A DNA stretch of 64,000 bases from Deinococcus phoenicis (GCF_000599865.1 NZ_JHAC01000050.1:21249-85248), one strand, 5' to 3'; numbered from the stretch's first letter, positions 1 to 7,626 are shown. Translations and numbers: made by a program. The notes: generated by a model not told the origin, from the letters alone.

Positions 1-396
1 GGTTGTCGATGTCCACGGCACCTCCTCCAGATCGCCGCCTCTATGCAGCCGCCAGGCGCGCAGCACGCCGCCTGTGATGATGGGAAAGTCGAGAAAGGCT
101 GCGCCGGTGGTCTCCAGCGCGGCGTGCCAGTCGGTCAGGTCCACCTCGCTGGGGTGCTGGGGTGTCCCCGCCGGATGGGAATGCCAGTAGCCGAGGTAGC
201 CCCAGCCCTGAGCAGCAGCACACTCGGCAGCAGCCAGGTGGCCGGGATCAGCCATGACGAGAGAGTGGGTGCCGCGCACATCGCCAGGCAGAGGGCCGGT
301 AGCAAGGCGCACCTCACCGGGGGGGCCGAAGAGCAGGCCGCCCTGCTCAAGTGGGTCATCGAGACAGTAAGGCAAGGGAACACGCAGGGTGAGCAT
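1..396 (-). CDS. JAMM/MPN (JAB) metalloprotease, runs off the left edge
   Basis: Reading leftward from an ATG that overlaps the TerL stop (ATGA), all 132 codons to the window edge are open. Residues 68-90 carry a JAMM zinc motif: GYLGYWHSHPAG, then PSEVD. His72, His74, Ser83 and Asp86 are in the HxH...SxxD arrangement used by Mov34/MPN/PAD-1 isopeptidases. Enzymes of this fold hydrolyse isopeptide or peptide bonds. In phages they are best known as N-terminal domains of tail-tip cell-wall hydrolases. Here the gene directly follows the terminase in the late operon, so it may be a head-maturation protease, the N-terminus of a tail protein, or a JAB protein of unknown substrate. The C-terminus is outside the window. 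The motif is clear; the role is not. Confidence 0.8.
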   Translation of the reverse strand, partial: MLTLRVPLPYCLDDPLEQGGLLFGPPGEVRLATGPLPGDVRGTHSLVMADPGHLAAAECAAAQGWGYLGYWHSHPAGTPQHPSEVDLTDWHAALETTGAAFLDFPIITGGVLRAWRLHRGGDLEEVPWTSTT

Positions 397-1739
397 CAGG
401 CCACGCTCCGCGGGCGAGTGGTGGTGCGGGTAATGGGAGCCACTTTCCCAAACCCATCCGCGTACCGGGCGGCATACCTCAAGCCGTCTTGCCCGTGGTC
501 GTTCTCCTTCACGGGATGCTCCTTCAGCGTCTCCCCGTTCGCGCCCTTCGCCCACACGTACCCGTCAATCTCCTCTTCGGTGCAGGTGGGTCGGTCACTC
601 AGCCCCGTCTCCTCATCGACGAGCAGCGGGTCACGCTCGACCAGAGCGCCCTTGAACAGGAACAGACGGGGCCGACCATCATCGGCGGGCACCAGGCGGT
701 CGTTGACACCCTGAATACCCCGGCTCACCGCCTTGTCCGCCGCGATAGTCCGAATGCCCAGCTCCTGTTCCAACGTTGCGCGGTCCTCCGCGTCGTGGTC
801 GCACACCCACGCCTCGATATGTTCACTGCCGGTCAAGGCCCTGATCTGGGCCGCGTGGTCCCGGACGGTGCGGCGCGTCCGGTACAGCTCGCGGTAGCGG
901 TACATCCGCCCGTCGCCGTCCAGTGCCCACCACTGGCACACGAACGGATTGGTGAACCCGAAGTCAATGACGACGAAGCGCCGCCACTCCGGCGGAACCG
1001 TGAACGGGTCGATCAGATGCAGGTCGTCCCGCCAGGCGTCGTAGACCATGCCCTCAGCCGCCGCCCACTTGCCGTTACGCAGGCGGTCACGGCGCGGCCC
1101 CGTGAGCTTGTCGAGGCGGGCCAGGTAGGACGTGCCGAACGGGGTTAGCTCTCCCCTGCTGGTGAAGAGCCGGGGGTTGTCCTCGTGGCGCGACAGGATA
1201 CGCAGAGTCAGCCCCGCGTCCATCCGCTTCTTCAGCCAGTGGCTGGGCGGCCCAGGGTTGCAGTCTCCGAACAGTTGCTGATACGGCACGACGCCGTTGC
1301 GGAGGCGGGTAGAGAGGAACTCCCAGTCATTCAGGCTGAGTTCGGTCGCCTCCTGCACGTAGATGGCGTCGAACTCGGCGGACATGAGCTTGACCGGGTT
1401 GTCGATTCCCGCCACCACGATCTCTGAACCGTTGGGGTACTGGTAGGACTGCCGCACGCGCCGCTGCTGGTTGGCTGTATCGCAGCGCGGCTTGACGTGC
1501 TGCTCGAAGGTCACCAGAGCCGTCTCGGTAATGGCCGCGCGGAACTTCCGCACGATGGCGAGGCGGCAGCCGGGGTACTTCTCGGCCAAGGCGTTGAGTT
1601 TTTCCAGGCAGACTCTCGATTTTCCCGTGCCTGCCGGGCCATCCAGCATCCACTCGTCGGCCTTGCAGCGCAGCACGTCCAGGGCCGAGCCGCGCGGGAA
1701 GTACACGCGGGCGCCGGGGGGGAGCTGGGCCGCAGTCAC
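396..1739 (-). CDS. terL: Terminase large subunit (TerL)
   Basis: ATP-driven DNA packaging motor and headful nuclease, acting at the prohead portal. The start is the GTG overlapping the TerS stop (GTGA). An upstream in-frame ATG would sit deep inside terS and is rejected. From this start the protein is 447 aa. The ATPase domain has Walker A GPAGTGKS at residues 34-41 and a Walker B region around DAIYVQEATELS. The C-terminal RNase-H-like nuclease shows VVIDFGFTNPF, WVCDHDAEDR and HGQDGLRYAARY, supplying the acidic metal ligands. The stop overlaps the next start, so terS, terL and the JAMM gene are translationally coupled. Family assignment is secure. Confidence 0.95.
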   Translation of the reverse strand: MTAAQLPPGARVYFPRGSALDVLRCKADEWMLDGPAGTGKSRVCLEKLNALAEKYPGCRLAIVRKFRAAITETALVTFEQHVKPRCDTANQQRRVRQSYQYPNGSEIVVAGIDNPVKLMSAEFDAIYVQEATELSLNDWEFLSTRLRNGVVPYQQLFGDCNPGPPSHWLKKRMDAGLTLRILSRHEDNPRLFTSRGELTPFGTSYLARLDKLTGPRRDRLRNGKWAAAEGMVYDAWRDDLHLIDPFTVPPEWRRFVVIDFGFTNPFVCQWWALDGDGRMYRYRELYRTRRTVRDHAAQIRALTGSEHIEAWVCDHDAEDRATLEQELGIRTIAADKAVSRGIQGVNDRLVPADDGRPRLFLFKGALVERDPLLVDEETGLSDRPTCTEEEIDGYVWAKGANGETLKEHPVKENDHGQDGLRYAARYADGFGKVAPITRTTTRPRSVA

Positions 1740-2461
1740 AGGTCGTCCTCGGTCAGACCCGCGATGTACTTCACGCCCAGGTCCACACTGCCCGAGTGTT
1801 CGGTGCGCTCTGTGAACAGTTTGTGGTGCTTGCCGATCAGCGTCAGCGCCTCGACGCTGCTCACCCGTTTCCACTTCAGGCCGTGCTGCCCGTACTCGAT
1901 GCTCTCCAGAGCGAACAATACGCCGTTCTCGGCTGCGGCCTCTAGCGAGGGCACGATGCGCGTCCTGGTCTTGCTGCCCACCTGCTTCTGGTAGGTGGCG
2001 TCGGGGTTCTCGGCCAGCTCCACTTCCAGCTCAGCAATTTGCGCGTTGAGACTCTCGATCTTCCCCTTCAGCAGTTCCGGGTCAATCCGCAACATCTGCT
2101 CGACGCGGTTCTGGAGGCGGGCCATCTGCTCCGCGAGGGGACGCGCCTCGTAAACCGGCACCTCGTACTCCTCCTCACAGGTGAACTGGTCGCCGGTGAC
2201 GCGGGCGTAGGCGCTGAGGCGACCCAGCACCTCGTTTGCGGGCATGCACGCCTCGGACATGCGGGCCTGAATGTAGGCCTGTACATCCAGGCGCTTATAG
2301 ACACGGTGGGCGCTGGCCTTATCGCTGTACCCGGCCTGGCGGCCGGCAGCGGCTACGGTGAAGTTTTGGAGGAACGCCTCGACAAATGCGCGCTGCTTCG
2401 GCAGGAGGGCCGCGCCCAGTTCCTCGGCGGTCGGTGGTTGCTTTTCGGCTTCGGTGGTCAT
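1736..2461 (-). CDS. terS: Terminase small subunit (TerS)
   Basis: 241-aa DNA-recognition subunit of the packaging motor. The N-terminal third (LLPKQRAFVEAFLQNFT, AAAGRQAGYSDK) is the helix-turn-helix of the terminase_2 family. A central coiled coil (LQNRVEQMLR to LEVELAENP) would drive ring oligomerisation. The gene lies immediately upstream of terL and overlaps it by four bases. Start ATG at 2461. The pac or cos site is usually in or near terS, but I cannot identify it from sequence alone. Confidence 0.9.
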   Translation of the reverse strand: MTTEAEKQPPTAEELGAALLPKQRAFVEAFLQNFTVAAAGRQAGYSDKASAHRVYKRLDVQAYIQARMSEACMPANEVLGRLSAYARVTGDQFTCEEEYEVPVYEARPLAEQMARLQNRVEQMLRIDPELLKGKIESLNAQIAELEVELAENPDATYQKQVGSKTRTRIVPSLEAAAENGVLFALESIEYGQHGLKWKRVSSVEALTLIGKHHKLFTERTEHSGSVDLGVKYIAGLTEDDL

Positions 2462-2487
2462 GGACGCAGGTCACCTCCCTTCGGCAG

Positions 2488-2712
2488 TCAGGTGTCGGGA
2501 AAACGGTGGGCGCGGATAATCGGCACCGGCTCCCCCCGCGCCGGGCAGGTCTGCCAACACTCGCGGGTCAGGCCGAGGTCGGGGAGGTACCACGGCTGGG
2601 GATCACGCTGGCGCCGCTTCCGTGTTCTGGCCTGCGCCTGACGTTCCTGGTGGGCGCGGTAGTCGCGTCGGGCAACAACGAGACCGCACCCCTGCTGCTG
2701 TCGCCTGCTCAT
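2488..2712 (-). CDS. Small basic phage protein of unknown function
   Basis: 74 aa, strongly basic (Arg-rich N-terminal half, RTRKRRQRD) with a hydrophilic tail and no recognised domain. It starts one base after the stop of the 35-aa gene before it and precedes terS by 26 bases, so it belongs to the packaging operon. Its charge suggests nucleic-acid contact, possibly an HNH-associated or packaging accessory factor. That is inference only. Confidence 0.5.
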   Translation of the reverse strand: MSRRQQQGCGLVVARRDYRAHQERQAQARTRKRRQRDPQPWYLPDLGLTRECWQTCPARGEPVPIIRAHRFPDT

Positions 2713-2713
2713 C

Positions 2714-2821
2714 TCAGAACACGCCCAGCGCGTTCAGGATCGCCAGTTCGTCACCCGGGTTGAGGATGTACTCCTCCGGCGGTTCGGGGGGAGGCTCCGG
2801 CAACTCACATTCGTCAGGCAT
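2714..2821 (-). CDS. Very small acidic protein heading the packaging operon
   Basis: 35 codons, proline- and glutamate-rich N-terminus (ELPEPPPEPPEE) and hydrophobic C-terminus. The ATG at 2821 has an AGGAGG ribosome-binding site 9 bases upstream (CCAGGAGGCCCCG), better than the longer in-frame start at 2968, which would run through the terminator. It is the first gene after the terminator at 2928-2948, so it probably leads the late transcript. Function unknown. Confidence 0.5.
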   Translation of the reverse strand: MPDECELPEPPPEPPEEYILNPGDELAILNALGVF

Positions 2822-2917
2822 CGGGGCCTCCTGGGGGAAAGAACGTCTGATGTTGTGGTTCGGAAAAAGGACCGTGCCCGCCCCGGAGGAAGTGGGTAAG
2901 CGGGCGCGGCCAGGTCC

Positions 2918-2948
2918 AAAAGAAGAACCCCCAGCACTTGGCTGGGGG
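2918..2948 (-). terminator. Rho-independent terminator separating early and late phage genes
   Basis: Read leftward: an 8-bp perfect stem (2941-2948 with 2928-2935, GCTGGGGG and its complement), a 5-base loop, then TTCTTCTTTT. A second, weaker A/T hairpin (AAAAGC/GCTTTT) lies just upstream, after the stop of the gene ending at 2983. It would end transcription of the 3-7 kb gene block before the packaging genes. Confidence 0.8.
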
Positions 2949-2982
2949 CACTGCTCTGAACTTAGCAAAAGCTTAGCTTTTC

Positions 2983-3624
2983 CTAGCTCTCAACGCAACT
3001 GGATTGCGCCTCCTGTCGCCTCAGAACGGCCTGGGCATAGCGCAACGGTCCCTCTGCCTCAGCGTCCCCCAGCGTGACGGCCAGTGTCAGCACGGCGACC
3101 GCATAGCCGGCCGTACGTGCTGCGGGATAGCTCCAACCGCCACCCTCCCGCAGCAGGGAAACGGGAGCCGTGAGACTGCCCCGCACGCGCTCCAGCAGCC
3201 CCCCGGCAGCGTGCCGGTCAGGAACGGGTGAGGCGACCATGCTGCTGATCGCGCGCGCCACCTCCGTCTCTCGCAGCTCCCCGATGGGCGTGAGGAGGGC
3301 TGTGGGCAGGTCGGGGCCGCCTTCTCCCATCGTGCTGATCGGCTCGAAGCCCCGCGCGAAGGCGTAGCTCATGCGGGGCACCGGAACGGTGTGCTGCCGA
3401 ACGTCCCAGCCGCGCAGGGCGCGGTACCACACCTCAGCGTAGGCGCGATAGTCCTGCGCCTGCTGGCGAGCCTCCTCGCGCTGCTGACGGGTGGGCAGGC
3501 GGTCACGGGGGACGGGACGGGTACGGCGAGGCTCGTCAGGCAAGGGGAACACCTCCAAGGGCGAGAGGACGGCGGGCAGCTCCCTACAGCTCTCAGGAGC
3601 GGGGCGGGTGAGGGTGAGGGTCAC
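2983..3624 (-). CDS. Phage protein of unknown function
   Basis: 213 aa from a GTG start overlapping the previous gene (GTGA). The N-terminal 50 residues are proline/arginine-rich and disordered. The middle contains SYAFARGFEPISTMGEGGPD, and the C-terminal third is an alanine-rich helical region. No catalytic motif recognised. Its position as the last early gene before a terminator and just upstream of packaging genes would suit a late-transcription or replication-associated factor, but nothing in the sequence shows this. Confidence 0.6.
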   Translation of the reverse strand: MTLTLTRPAPESCRELPAVLSPLEVFPLPDEPRRTRPVPRDRLPTRQQREEARQQAQDYRAYAEVWYRALRGWDVRQHTVPVPRMSYAFARGFEPISTMGEGGPDLPTALLTPIGELRETEVARAISSMVASPVPDRHAAGGLLERVRGSLTAPVSLLREGGGWSYPAARTAGYAVAVLTLAVTLGDAEAEGPLRYAQAVLRRQEAQSSCVES

Positions 3625-3893
3625 AGCGTCGCCTCCAGTTCGGCGAGGACCTGCGCCTCAATGGCGGCGGAACGGGCCTCACGGGCTTGGTACCACTCGT
3701 GCCCACCGAACACCAGATCGAGCGAGACGGGCGGCGCGGCCTGGTGCAGCTCGCAGAGCCGGGCATTGGCATAGTCCCCGGCCTGCTCGAACGCCTGCTG
3801 CCAGTCGTCCGTGCCGCACCCGGACCAGCGCGCCAGGTGGGCGCGGCCCTCGGGCGTTCGAGAGAGCTGGCGGATGCGGGTGTGGAGGCTCAC
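3621..3893 (-). CDS. Small phage protein of unknown function
   Basis: 90 aa, GTG start overlapping the rusA stop (GTGA), and its own stop overlaps the next start. Amphipathic helical composition with a conserved-looking WSGCGTDDWQQAFEQAGDYANARLCEL segment boundary around residues 24-50 (only one Cys pair, too sparse for a zinc site). Coupled on both sides, so very probably expressed. No function assigned. Confidence 0.6.
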   Translation of the reverse strand: MSLHTRIRQLSRTPEGRAHLARWSGCGTDDWQQAFEQAGDYANARLCELHQAAPPVSLDLVFGGHEWYQAREARSAAIEAQVLAELEATL

Positions 3894-4261
3894 GGCTGGG
3901 CCTCGAACAGCGTGCTGGTGATGGGCGTGATCTGCACGACCGCGCGCCCACCGCGCTCCACTGGGCCGCGCGTGATGGTGAGCCGGTCAATCTGGGAGTC
4001 GTCGCCGTAGACGCCCCCGTGGGTCAGCAGGTCGAGACAGGCCTTGACGTAGTTGTCGATGTCGCGGCGGCGTCGGTCAGGCGGGCAGACGGTCAGGACA
4101 ACACTCAGTCTCACGCTGTCGGGCCAGAGCGTGTGCGTCTGGCCTTCCAGGGCCTCCAGTCCTGCCTTACGGTACGCGCGGCCCGCTGCGCTGAGGATGT
4201 TGCGGCCGTTCACGCTGCGCCAGAGACGGTTCGTGCTGGGGGGGAAGGGCAGGACAATCAC
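3890..4261 (-). CDS. rusA: RusA-family Holliday-junction resolvase
   Basis: 123-aa endonuclease that resolves four-way junctions and branched DNA made during phage replication, so that DNA can be packaged. It begins MIVLPFPPSTNRLWR, the usual RusA opening. The acidic metal-binding cluster is visible: RRRDIDNYVKACLD (Asp67, Asp69) and GVYGDDSQI (Asp87/88), matching the catalytic aspartates of Escherichia coli RusA. GTG start in a GTGA overlap with the preceding gene. Length matches the family. Confidence 0.92.
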   Translation of the reverse strand: MIVLPFPPSTNRLWRSVNGRNILSAAGRAYRKAGLEALEGQTHTLWPDSVRLSVVLTVCPPDRRRRDIDNYVKACLDLLTHGGVYGDDSQIDRLTITRGPVERGGRAVVQITPITSTLFEAQP

Positions 4262-5163
4262 ACCTCCCCCTCCCCGCCCGCCTGGGCCTGGGTGGGTGGA
4301 GCGTAAGCATTGGGGTCAATGCCGTTGAAGGTAAAGAACATCTCCGCCAGGCCGTATCCAGCAGCCTCTTCATGCCATTCGCGCATCGTGCGCCAGCCGG
4401 TAGCACGGAGTTGCGCTATCGGCACACTCACCCTATCCACTCCCGCCTCAGCCTGCGCTGGCGCGGGGGACTGGAGGAGGAGGATGGTGAGGTCGTCATA
4501 CTCGCGCAGGGCCGCAGGGAGGTACTTCTCTTCCAGGGCGTCCTCTTGCCAGTTATTCAGGTCCACCAGCGTCTCTCGGAAAGCAGCCAGACCCGCTCGC
4601 AGCCCATCAGCCGGTACCGGGGCAGCAGGCTGGGCGAGGGCAGCGGCGAGGTGGCGGCGCACCGCTCCGACGAGATTGGTAGCCGCGTCCCGGCGCTGAC
4701 CATCGGCCAGCCGGAACTCCGGTCCAGTAACCGCCTGAGTGCAGAGTGCCTCGGCGTGGTCACACATCTCCAGGTAGTGCGCCAGTTCAGCAGCCGGAGC
4801 GGGGGCGGGAGCAGCAGGGTGGGGGGTGGGAGTGATATCAGCCCACTCCGTCACCCGCACCCCGTTCTCGCGGGCGTAGTTGATCTCCCGGCGCGTGCTT
4901 TCGCCCGCCTGAGCTTCGCCGCCCACGATCACGACCTCATCCGCGATGTCAATTTTCCGCAGGTGCAGTTCGTCAAGGTGCCCTTTCGCCGCCTGCGCCA
5001 TCTCGGGGTCGCCTCTGAACACGCCACAGGACAGGACAATGCAACCTGCGAGGGTGTAGTGAGCATTGGCGCGGCGGTATCCCTCCCTGAACCGGGTAGG
5101 CCCGCACAGGCAGATGATGCGGGGGTTGTCCGCCACAGCAGCAGCGGGCGCAGGGCTACTCAC
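4258..5163 (-). CDS. SLOG / nucleoside-deoxyribosyltransferase-like protein
   Basis: About 301 aa. The start is chosen at GTG 5163 because GGAGGTG lies 4 bases upstream; a longer frame from 5190 exists. Residues 15-115 form a Rossmann-like domain with RIICLCGPTRFREGY, LAGCIVLSCGVF, DELHLRKIDIADEVVIVGG and GESTRREINYARENG. These blocks are typical of phage and actinobacterial proteins related to nucleoside 2-deoxyribosyltransferases and the SLOG nucleotide-binding superfamily. The C-terminal half is alanine-rich and helical without known motifs. It may bind or cleave a nucleotide. The N-terminal family is clear; the substrate is not. Confidence 0.7.
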   Translation of the reverse strand: MSSPAPAAAVADNPRIICLCGPTRFREGYRRANAHYTLAGCIVLSCGVFRGDPEMAQAAKGHLDELHLRKIDIADEVVIVGGEAQAGESTRREINYARENGVRVTEWADITPTPHPAAPAPAPAAELAHYLEMCDHAEALCTQAVTGPEFRLADGQRRDAATNLVGAVRRHLAAALAQPAAPVPADGLRAGLAAFRETLVDLNNWQEDALEEKYLPAALREYDDLTILLLQSPAPAQAEAGVDRVSVPIAQLRATGWRTMREWHEEAAGYGLAEMFFTFNGIDPNAYAPPTQAQAGGEGEV

Positions 5164-5557
5164 GGGACACCTCCGGGGCGAGAAAGTCAATCAGGGTCGT
5201 GAGGTCCGCAGGATTCAGCGCCTCCAACGCCTGAGAGGCCAGATAGCGTCGTGCAATGGCCTCTTTCAGGTCGTCGTGCCTGAACGGCCCGCGACGCACG
5301 GCCGCTTCCACGGTGTCGAGGTGCGCCGACGCCTCCACGAACTCCCGCAGCAGGGTCAGGTGATGGACAGCACTGCTCAGGAGGGCGTCCCGTCCACAGG
5401 CCGCGCACCAGACGTAGTCGCCGTCCTCGCTATAGACGGCGCAGTCGGTGCAGGTGACCTTCCCGCAGTCCTGGCAGGTCTGGGGGTCGTCAATGGGGCG
5501 CTGGCAGGTGGGGCAAAGGGCAGCAGCGGGGGCGGTCGGGTCAGGGGTATTCGGCAT
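5156..5557 (-). CDS. Double zinc-ribbon/RING-like phage protein
   Basis: 133 aa from ATG 5557, chosen over an upstream frame start because AAGGAGA precedes it. The N-terminal 60 residues hold CPTCQRP, CQDCGKVTCTDC and WCAACGRD: four CxxC-type knuckles arranged like a zinc-ribbon or RING/FYVE finger. The rest is helical. Possibly a protein-protein adaptor. It ends eight bases inside the next gene. Confidence 0.6.
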   Translation of the reverse strand: MPNTPDPTAPAAALCPTCQRPIDDPQTCQDCGKVTCTDCAVYSEDGDYVWCAACGRDALLSSAVHHLTLLREFVEASAHLDTVEAAVRRGPFRHDDLKEAIARRYLASQALEALNPADLTTLIDFLAPEVSRE

Positions 5558-5753
5558 GGTCAGGGGTCTCCTTGCGGGTGAGGGGCTTGAGGCGGGACGG
5601 GTGGACAGCAAACTCTCGCCACCGTCCGCTGACATTCACAGCGATGAGCAACCGTCCCTCAGCGCTGGCGCGGCGCAGGACGCGCGCAAATCCACGCGGC
5701 TCGCCCAGGAACTTCACCAGCTCGCCGGGCTGGAATCCGTACAGGTCGTCCAT
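5541..5753 (-). CDS. Small SH3/KOW-like phage protein
   Basis: 70 aa starting at ATG 5753, which overlaps the previous stop (ATGA). The sequence MDDLYGFQPGELVKFLGEP...GRLLIAVNVSGRWREFAVHPSRLKPL reads as a compact five-strand beta barrel of the SH3/KOW kind, often used for nucleic-acid or protein binding. Fold suggestion only. It overlaps the next gene by 17 bases. Confidence 0.5.
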   Translation of the reverse strand: MDDLYGFQPGELVKFLGEPRGFARVLRRASAEGRLLIAVNVSGRWREFAVHPSRLKPLTRKETPDHAEYP

Positions 5754-5989
5754 CAGCGGGCCTCCTGGGGGGCGAGGGGCTTGAGGTTGCTCTCTCCGCA
5801 CACGGGGCAGTAGTAGACCGGGCAGTACGGGGCGCTTCTCCGCGAGCGGGGGGAGTCAATCACTGGCATGACCTTGGTGTGATCGGTGAAGCTCGTCTGC
5901 CCCCAGCGGATGAGCTTCACCTCATCACCCAGCCAGCGCATGTGTTCGCACATCTCGTCCGGGGTCTTGAACATCATCTGCTCACTCAT
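5753..5989 (-). CDS. Small phage protein with a CPVYYCPVCG zinc knuckle
   Basis: 78 aa. Start ATG 5989 shares its A with the upstream stop (TGATG); a GTG three bases earlier is also possible. A helical N-terminus (DEMCEHMRWLGDEVKLIRW) is followed by a C-terminal CPVYYCPVCGESN, which may bind one zinc with Cys residues or form half of a ribbon. Unknown function, fully coupled to neighbours. Confidence 0.5.
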   Translation of the reverse strand: MSEQMMFKTPDEMCEHMRWLGDEVKLIRWGQTSFTDHTKVMPVIDSPRSRRSAPYCPVYYCPVCGESNLKPLAPQEAR

Positions 5990-6489
5990 CACTCCACCCC
6001 CTTGCCCTGGGCGCTGGCGAGGGCGGCGCGGGCCTGCTCAGCGCACCGCTTCAGCGCATGGGCCTCGCTGATCTGACACTGGGCCAGGGCTACGTTCTCC
6101 GGCGTGGAGTCATCGGGCAGGTTCCAATACAAGCGCTCTGCCTCGGCACTCCATGCGCTTGCCAGTTGCCGCATCGTCTCCTGTGTACGCCGGAAGTTAT
6201 TGGCCTCCTGGAAGGCCGCTGCCACATTGGCCTTGAAAGATTCGGCAGGCACATAGCGCACCCCCGAGTTACCGTGATGCTTCGCTTCCTCCCCCAGCCC
6301 CCGCACCCGCTCTAGCGCCGCCTGCTCCCGCCGTTCTGCCGCCTCAGCGCGGGCCAGCTCGGCGTCCACCTCCTCCAGCAGGCTCAGTTCCTCCAGTGTG
6401 GCCCCGCGTGCGGTGCGCTGGCGGCGGTAGGTGGCGAGGCGGGCCGTCAGATCGGCATTTTTGGGGGTGGGGTCGTCATTCGTCGGCAT
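5989..6489 (-). CDS. Coiled-coil phage protein of unknown function
   Basis: 166 aa, GGGAGGA ribosome-binding site 6 bases before ATG 6489. Residues 12-70 are charged and heptad-like (ARLATYRRQRTARGATLEELSLLEE...), predicting a coiled coil. The C-terminal region (AWSAEAERLYWNL, ISEAHALKRCAEQARAAL) is also helical. No recognised domain. Three bases separate it from the gene upstream. Confidence 0.55.
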   Translation of the reverse strand: MPTNDDPTPKNADLTARLATYRRQRTARGATLEELSLLEEVDAELARAEAAERREQAALERVRGLGEEAKHHGNSGVRYVPAESFKANVAAAFQEANNFRRTQETMRQLASAWSAEAERLYWNLPDDSTPENVALAQCQISEAHALKRCAEQARAALASAQGKGVE

Positions 6490-6491
6490 GG

Positions 6492-7106
6492 TCAGTTCCT
6501 CCCGTCATCGGTCTGGTGCGGGTAAAGGTCGGTGAGCGCGTATCTGAGCTGCCTGTTCAAGAAAAGGACCGCCAGCGCCGCCAGGTGAAAGTCGGCGCTC
6601 TCTTTGGTTGCAAAGGCTGGCAGGAAGTTGATGCGGTAGTCGTCAGGCCCGTCGCCGTTCCACCCGGTCTCAATCGCCGCCCAGGTGAAAGGCGGGCACT
6701 CCAACTCCATCGGGCTGAGACCGTTGGGCACGTCGTCCGGATTCAGCTCGCGGTAGGCAGGCCATACGGCGCGTAGCCCCGCGAGGTTGCGTTCACGTGC
6801 CGCCTTGACCTGCTGGGCATCCGCCCCTTGCAGGCTCTTCAGGTACCCGCACAGCTTTGCCAGCCGCTCACGCTGATAGCTCTCGGGGAACGCGAACGTG
6901 TAGGGGTCGCCCGCGACCCAGTGCAGTGCCGGGCGGACGCAGGAGTGGTAGTAGGCCAGCAGCCCGGCGTCCTCACCGTGAATGGTGGGGTCGTCCTGCT
7001 TCAGCGTCGCCCACTCGCTGTCCAGTTGGTCGAGGATCAGGGCAAGATTGTTGCGGCTTGCGGCAGACTTAGGGGCTGCTGCCTTGGAAGTGCCCGCGAG
7101 GCCCAT
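6492..7106 (-). CDS. Phage protein of unknown function, 204 aa
   Basis: Starts ATG 7106 with GGAGG about 10 bases upstream. Aromatic-rich and globular, with blocks such as HGEDAGLLAYYHSCVRPALHW and FTWAAIETGWNGDGPDDYRINFLPAFATKESADFH. I do not recognise a family. It lies between the AP2-like gene and the coiled-coil gene in the leftward operon. Confidence 0.5.
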   Translation of the reverse strand: MGLAGTSKAAAPKSAASRNNLALILDQLDSEWATLKQDDPTIHGEDAGLLAYYHSCVRPALHWVAGDPYTFAFPESYQRERLAKLCGYLKSLQGADAQQVKAARERNLAGLRAVWPAYRELNPDDVPNGLSPMELECPPFTWAAIETGWNGDGPDDYRINFLPAFATKESADFHLAALAVLFLNRQLRYALTDLYPHQTDDGRN

Positions 7107-7137
7107 CAGCGGGCCTCCAGCGGGCTACCGAACGCAT

Positions 7138-7341
7138 TTACTCGGGGAAGTTCAGTGTGTGCTTCAGTTCGGGCAGGTAAGCCCGCACGTACTTGTCGTA
7201 GGCTTGCGCCGCCAGTAGCTCGCCTTCTAACTGGGGCGCTGGATCGAAGCTGGCTATAGTCCGCTCCCTGCCCGCCTCGGTCACCAGAGCGACCCAGCGG
7301 CGGTTCTTCAGCGTGACCCCGTTGTATTTCGACTTCGGCAT
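7138..7341 (-). CDS. Stand-alone AP2/ERF-like DNA-binding domain
   Basis: 67 aa consisting of little more than one domain. The pattern YNGVTLKNRRWVALV, then RTIASFD, LAAQAYDKYVRAY and the ending LNFP follows the AP2/ERF fold (three strands, then a helix with AxAYD, then LNFP). In phages AP2 domains usually occur fused to HNH homing endonucleases; this one stands alone. Start ATG 7341 has AAGGAG 7 bases upstream. It is the first gene after the GTAAC-repeat region, so it could bind those repeats; that is inference. Confidence 0.65.
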   Translation of the reverse strand: MPKSKYNGVTLKNRRWVALVTEAGRERTIASFDPAPQLEGELLAAQAYDKYVRAYLPELKHTLNFPE

Positions 7342-7369
7342 GCGTGGCTCCTTCTGACGATTCTAGCCC

Positions 7370-7625
7370 GTTACATTCCAGGGAGTAACCGGGGTTTTCG
7401 CGCTCAGAGCGGCAAAATACCTTCCCAAAATCCCGGTTACACTTTGTGGTCTGAGGGTGGGTCCCCCCTACGGCTCTGCGCGTGCGCATGTGCGTACGTA
7501 CACCCTCAATATCTATAAAACGTAACTTATAGATATATAGATAAGAGAAACATGCAGCAGGACGGGGAAAAAGCCGGTTACATGTTCCCAGTAACCCCCC
7601 CGTAACGAGCCGTAACGCGGGTAAC
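7370..7625. repeat. Nine GTAAC/GTTAC motifs in an AT-tracted gene-free region (candidate phage origin or operator array)
   Basis: The 285-base interval between the PrimPol-helicase stop and the AP2-like gene has no convincing ORF. GTAAC or its complement occurs at 7370, 7385, 7436, 7522, 7577, 7591, 7602, 7612 and 7621; several are extended to CCGGTTAC or CCGTAAC. A pyrimidine/AT stretch (7500-7555) lies among them, and a GTACGTAC palindrome is at about 7493. Clustered short repeats plus AT-rich DNA beside a replicative primase resembles an iteron origin. The repeats could equally be operators for the leftward transcript. The repeats are seen; the function is inferred. Confidence 0.6.
7510..7535. 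repeat. 9-bp perfect inverted repeat TATCTATAA/TTATAGATA
   Basis: Arms at 7510-7518 and 7527-7535 around an 8-base spacer that contains one GTAAC motif. This is the most AT-rich point of the phage replication region. It could be an unwinding element, a dimeric operator, or part of the leftward promoter. Confidence 0.6.
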
Positions 7626-7626
7626 T

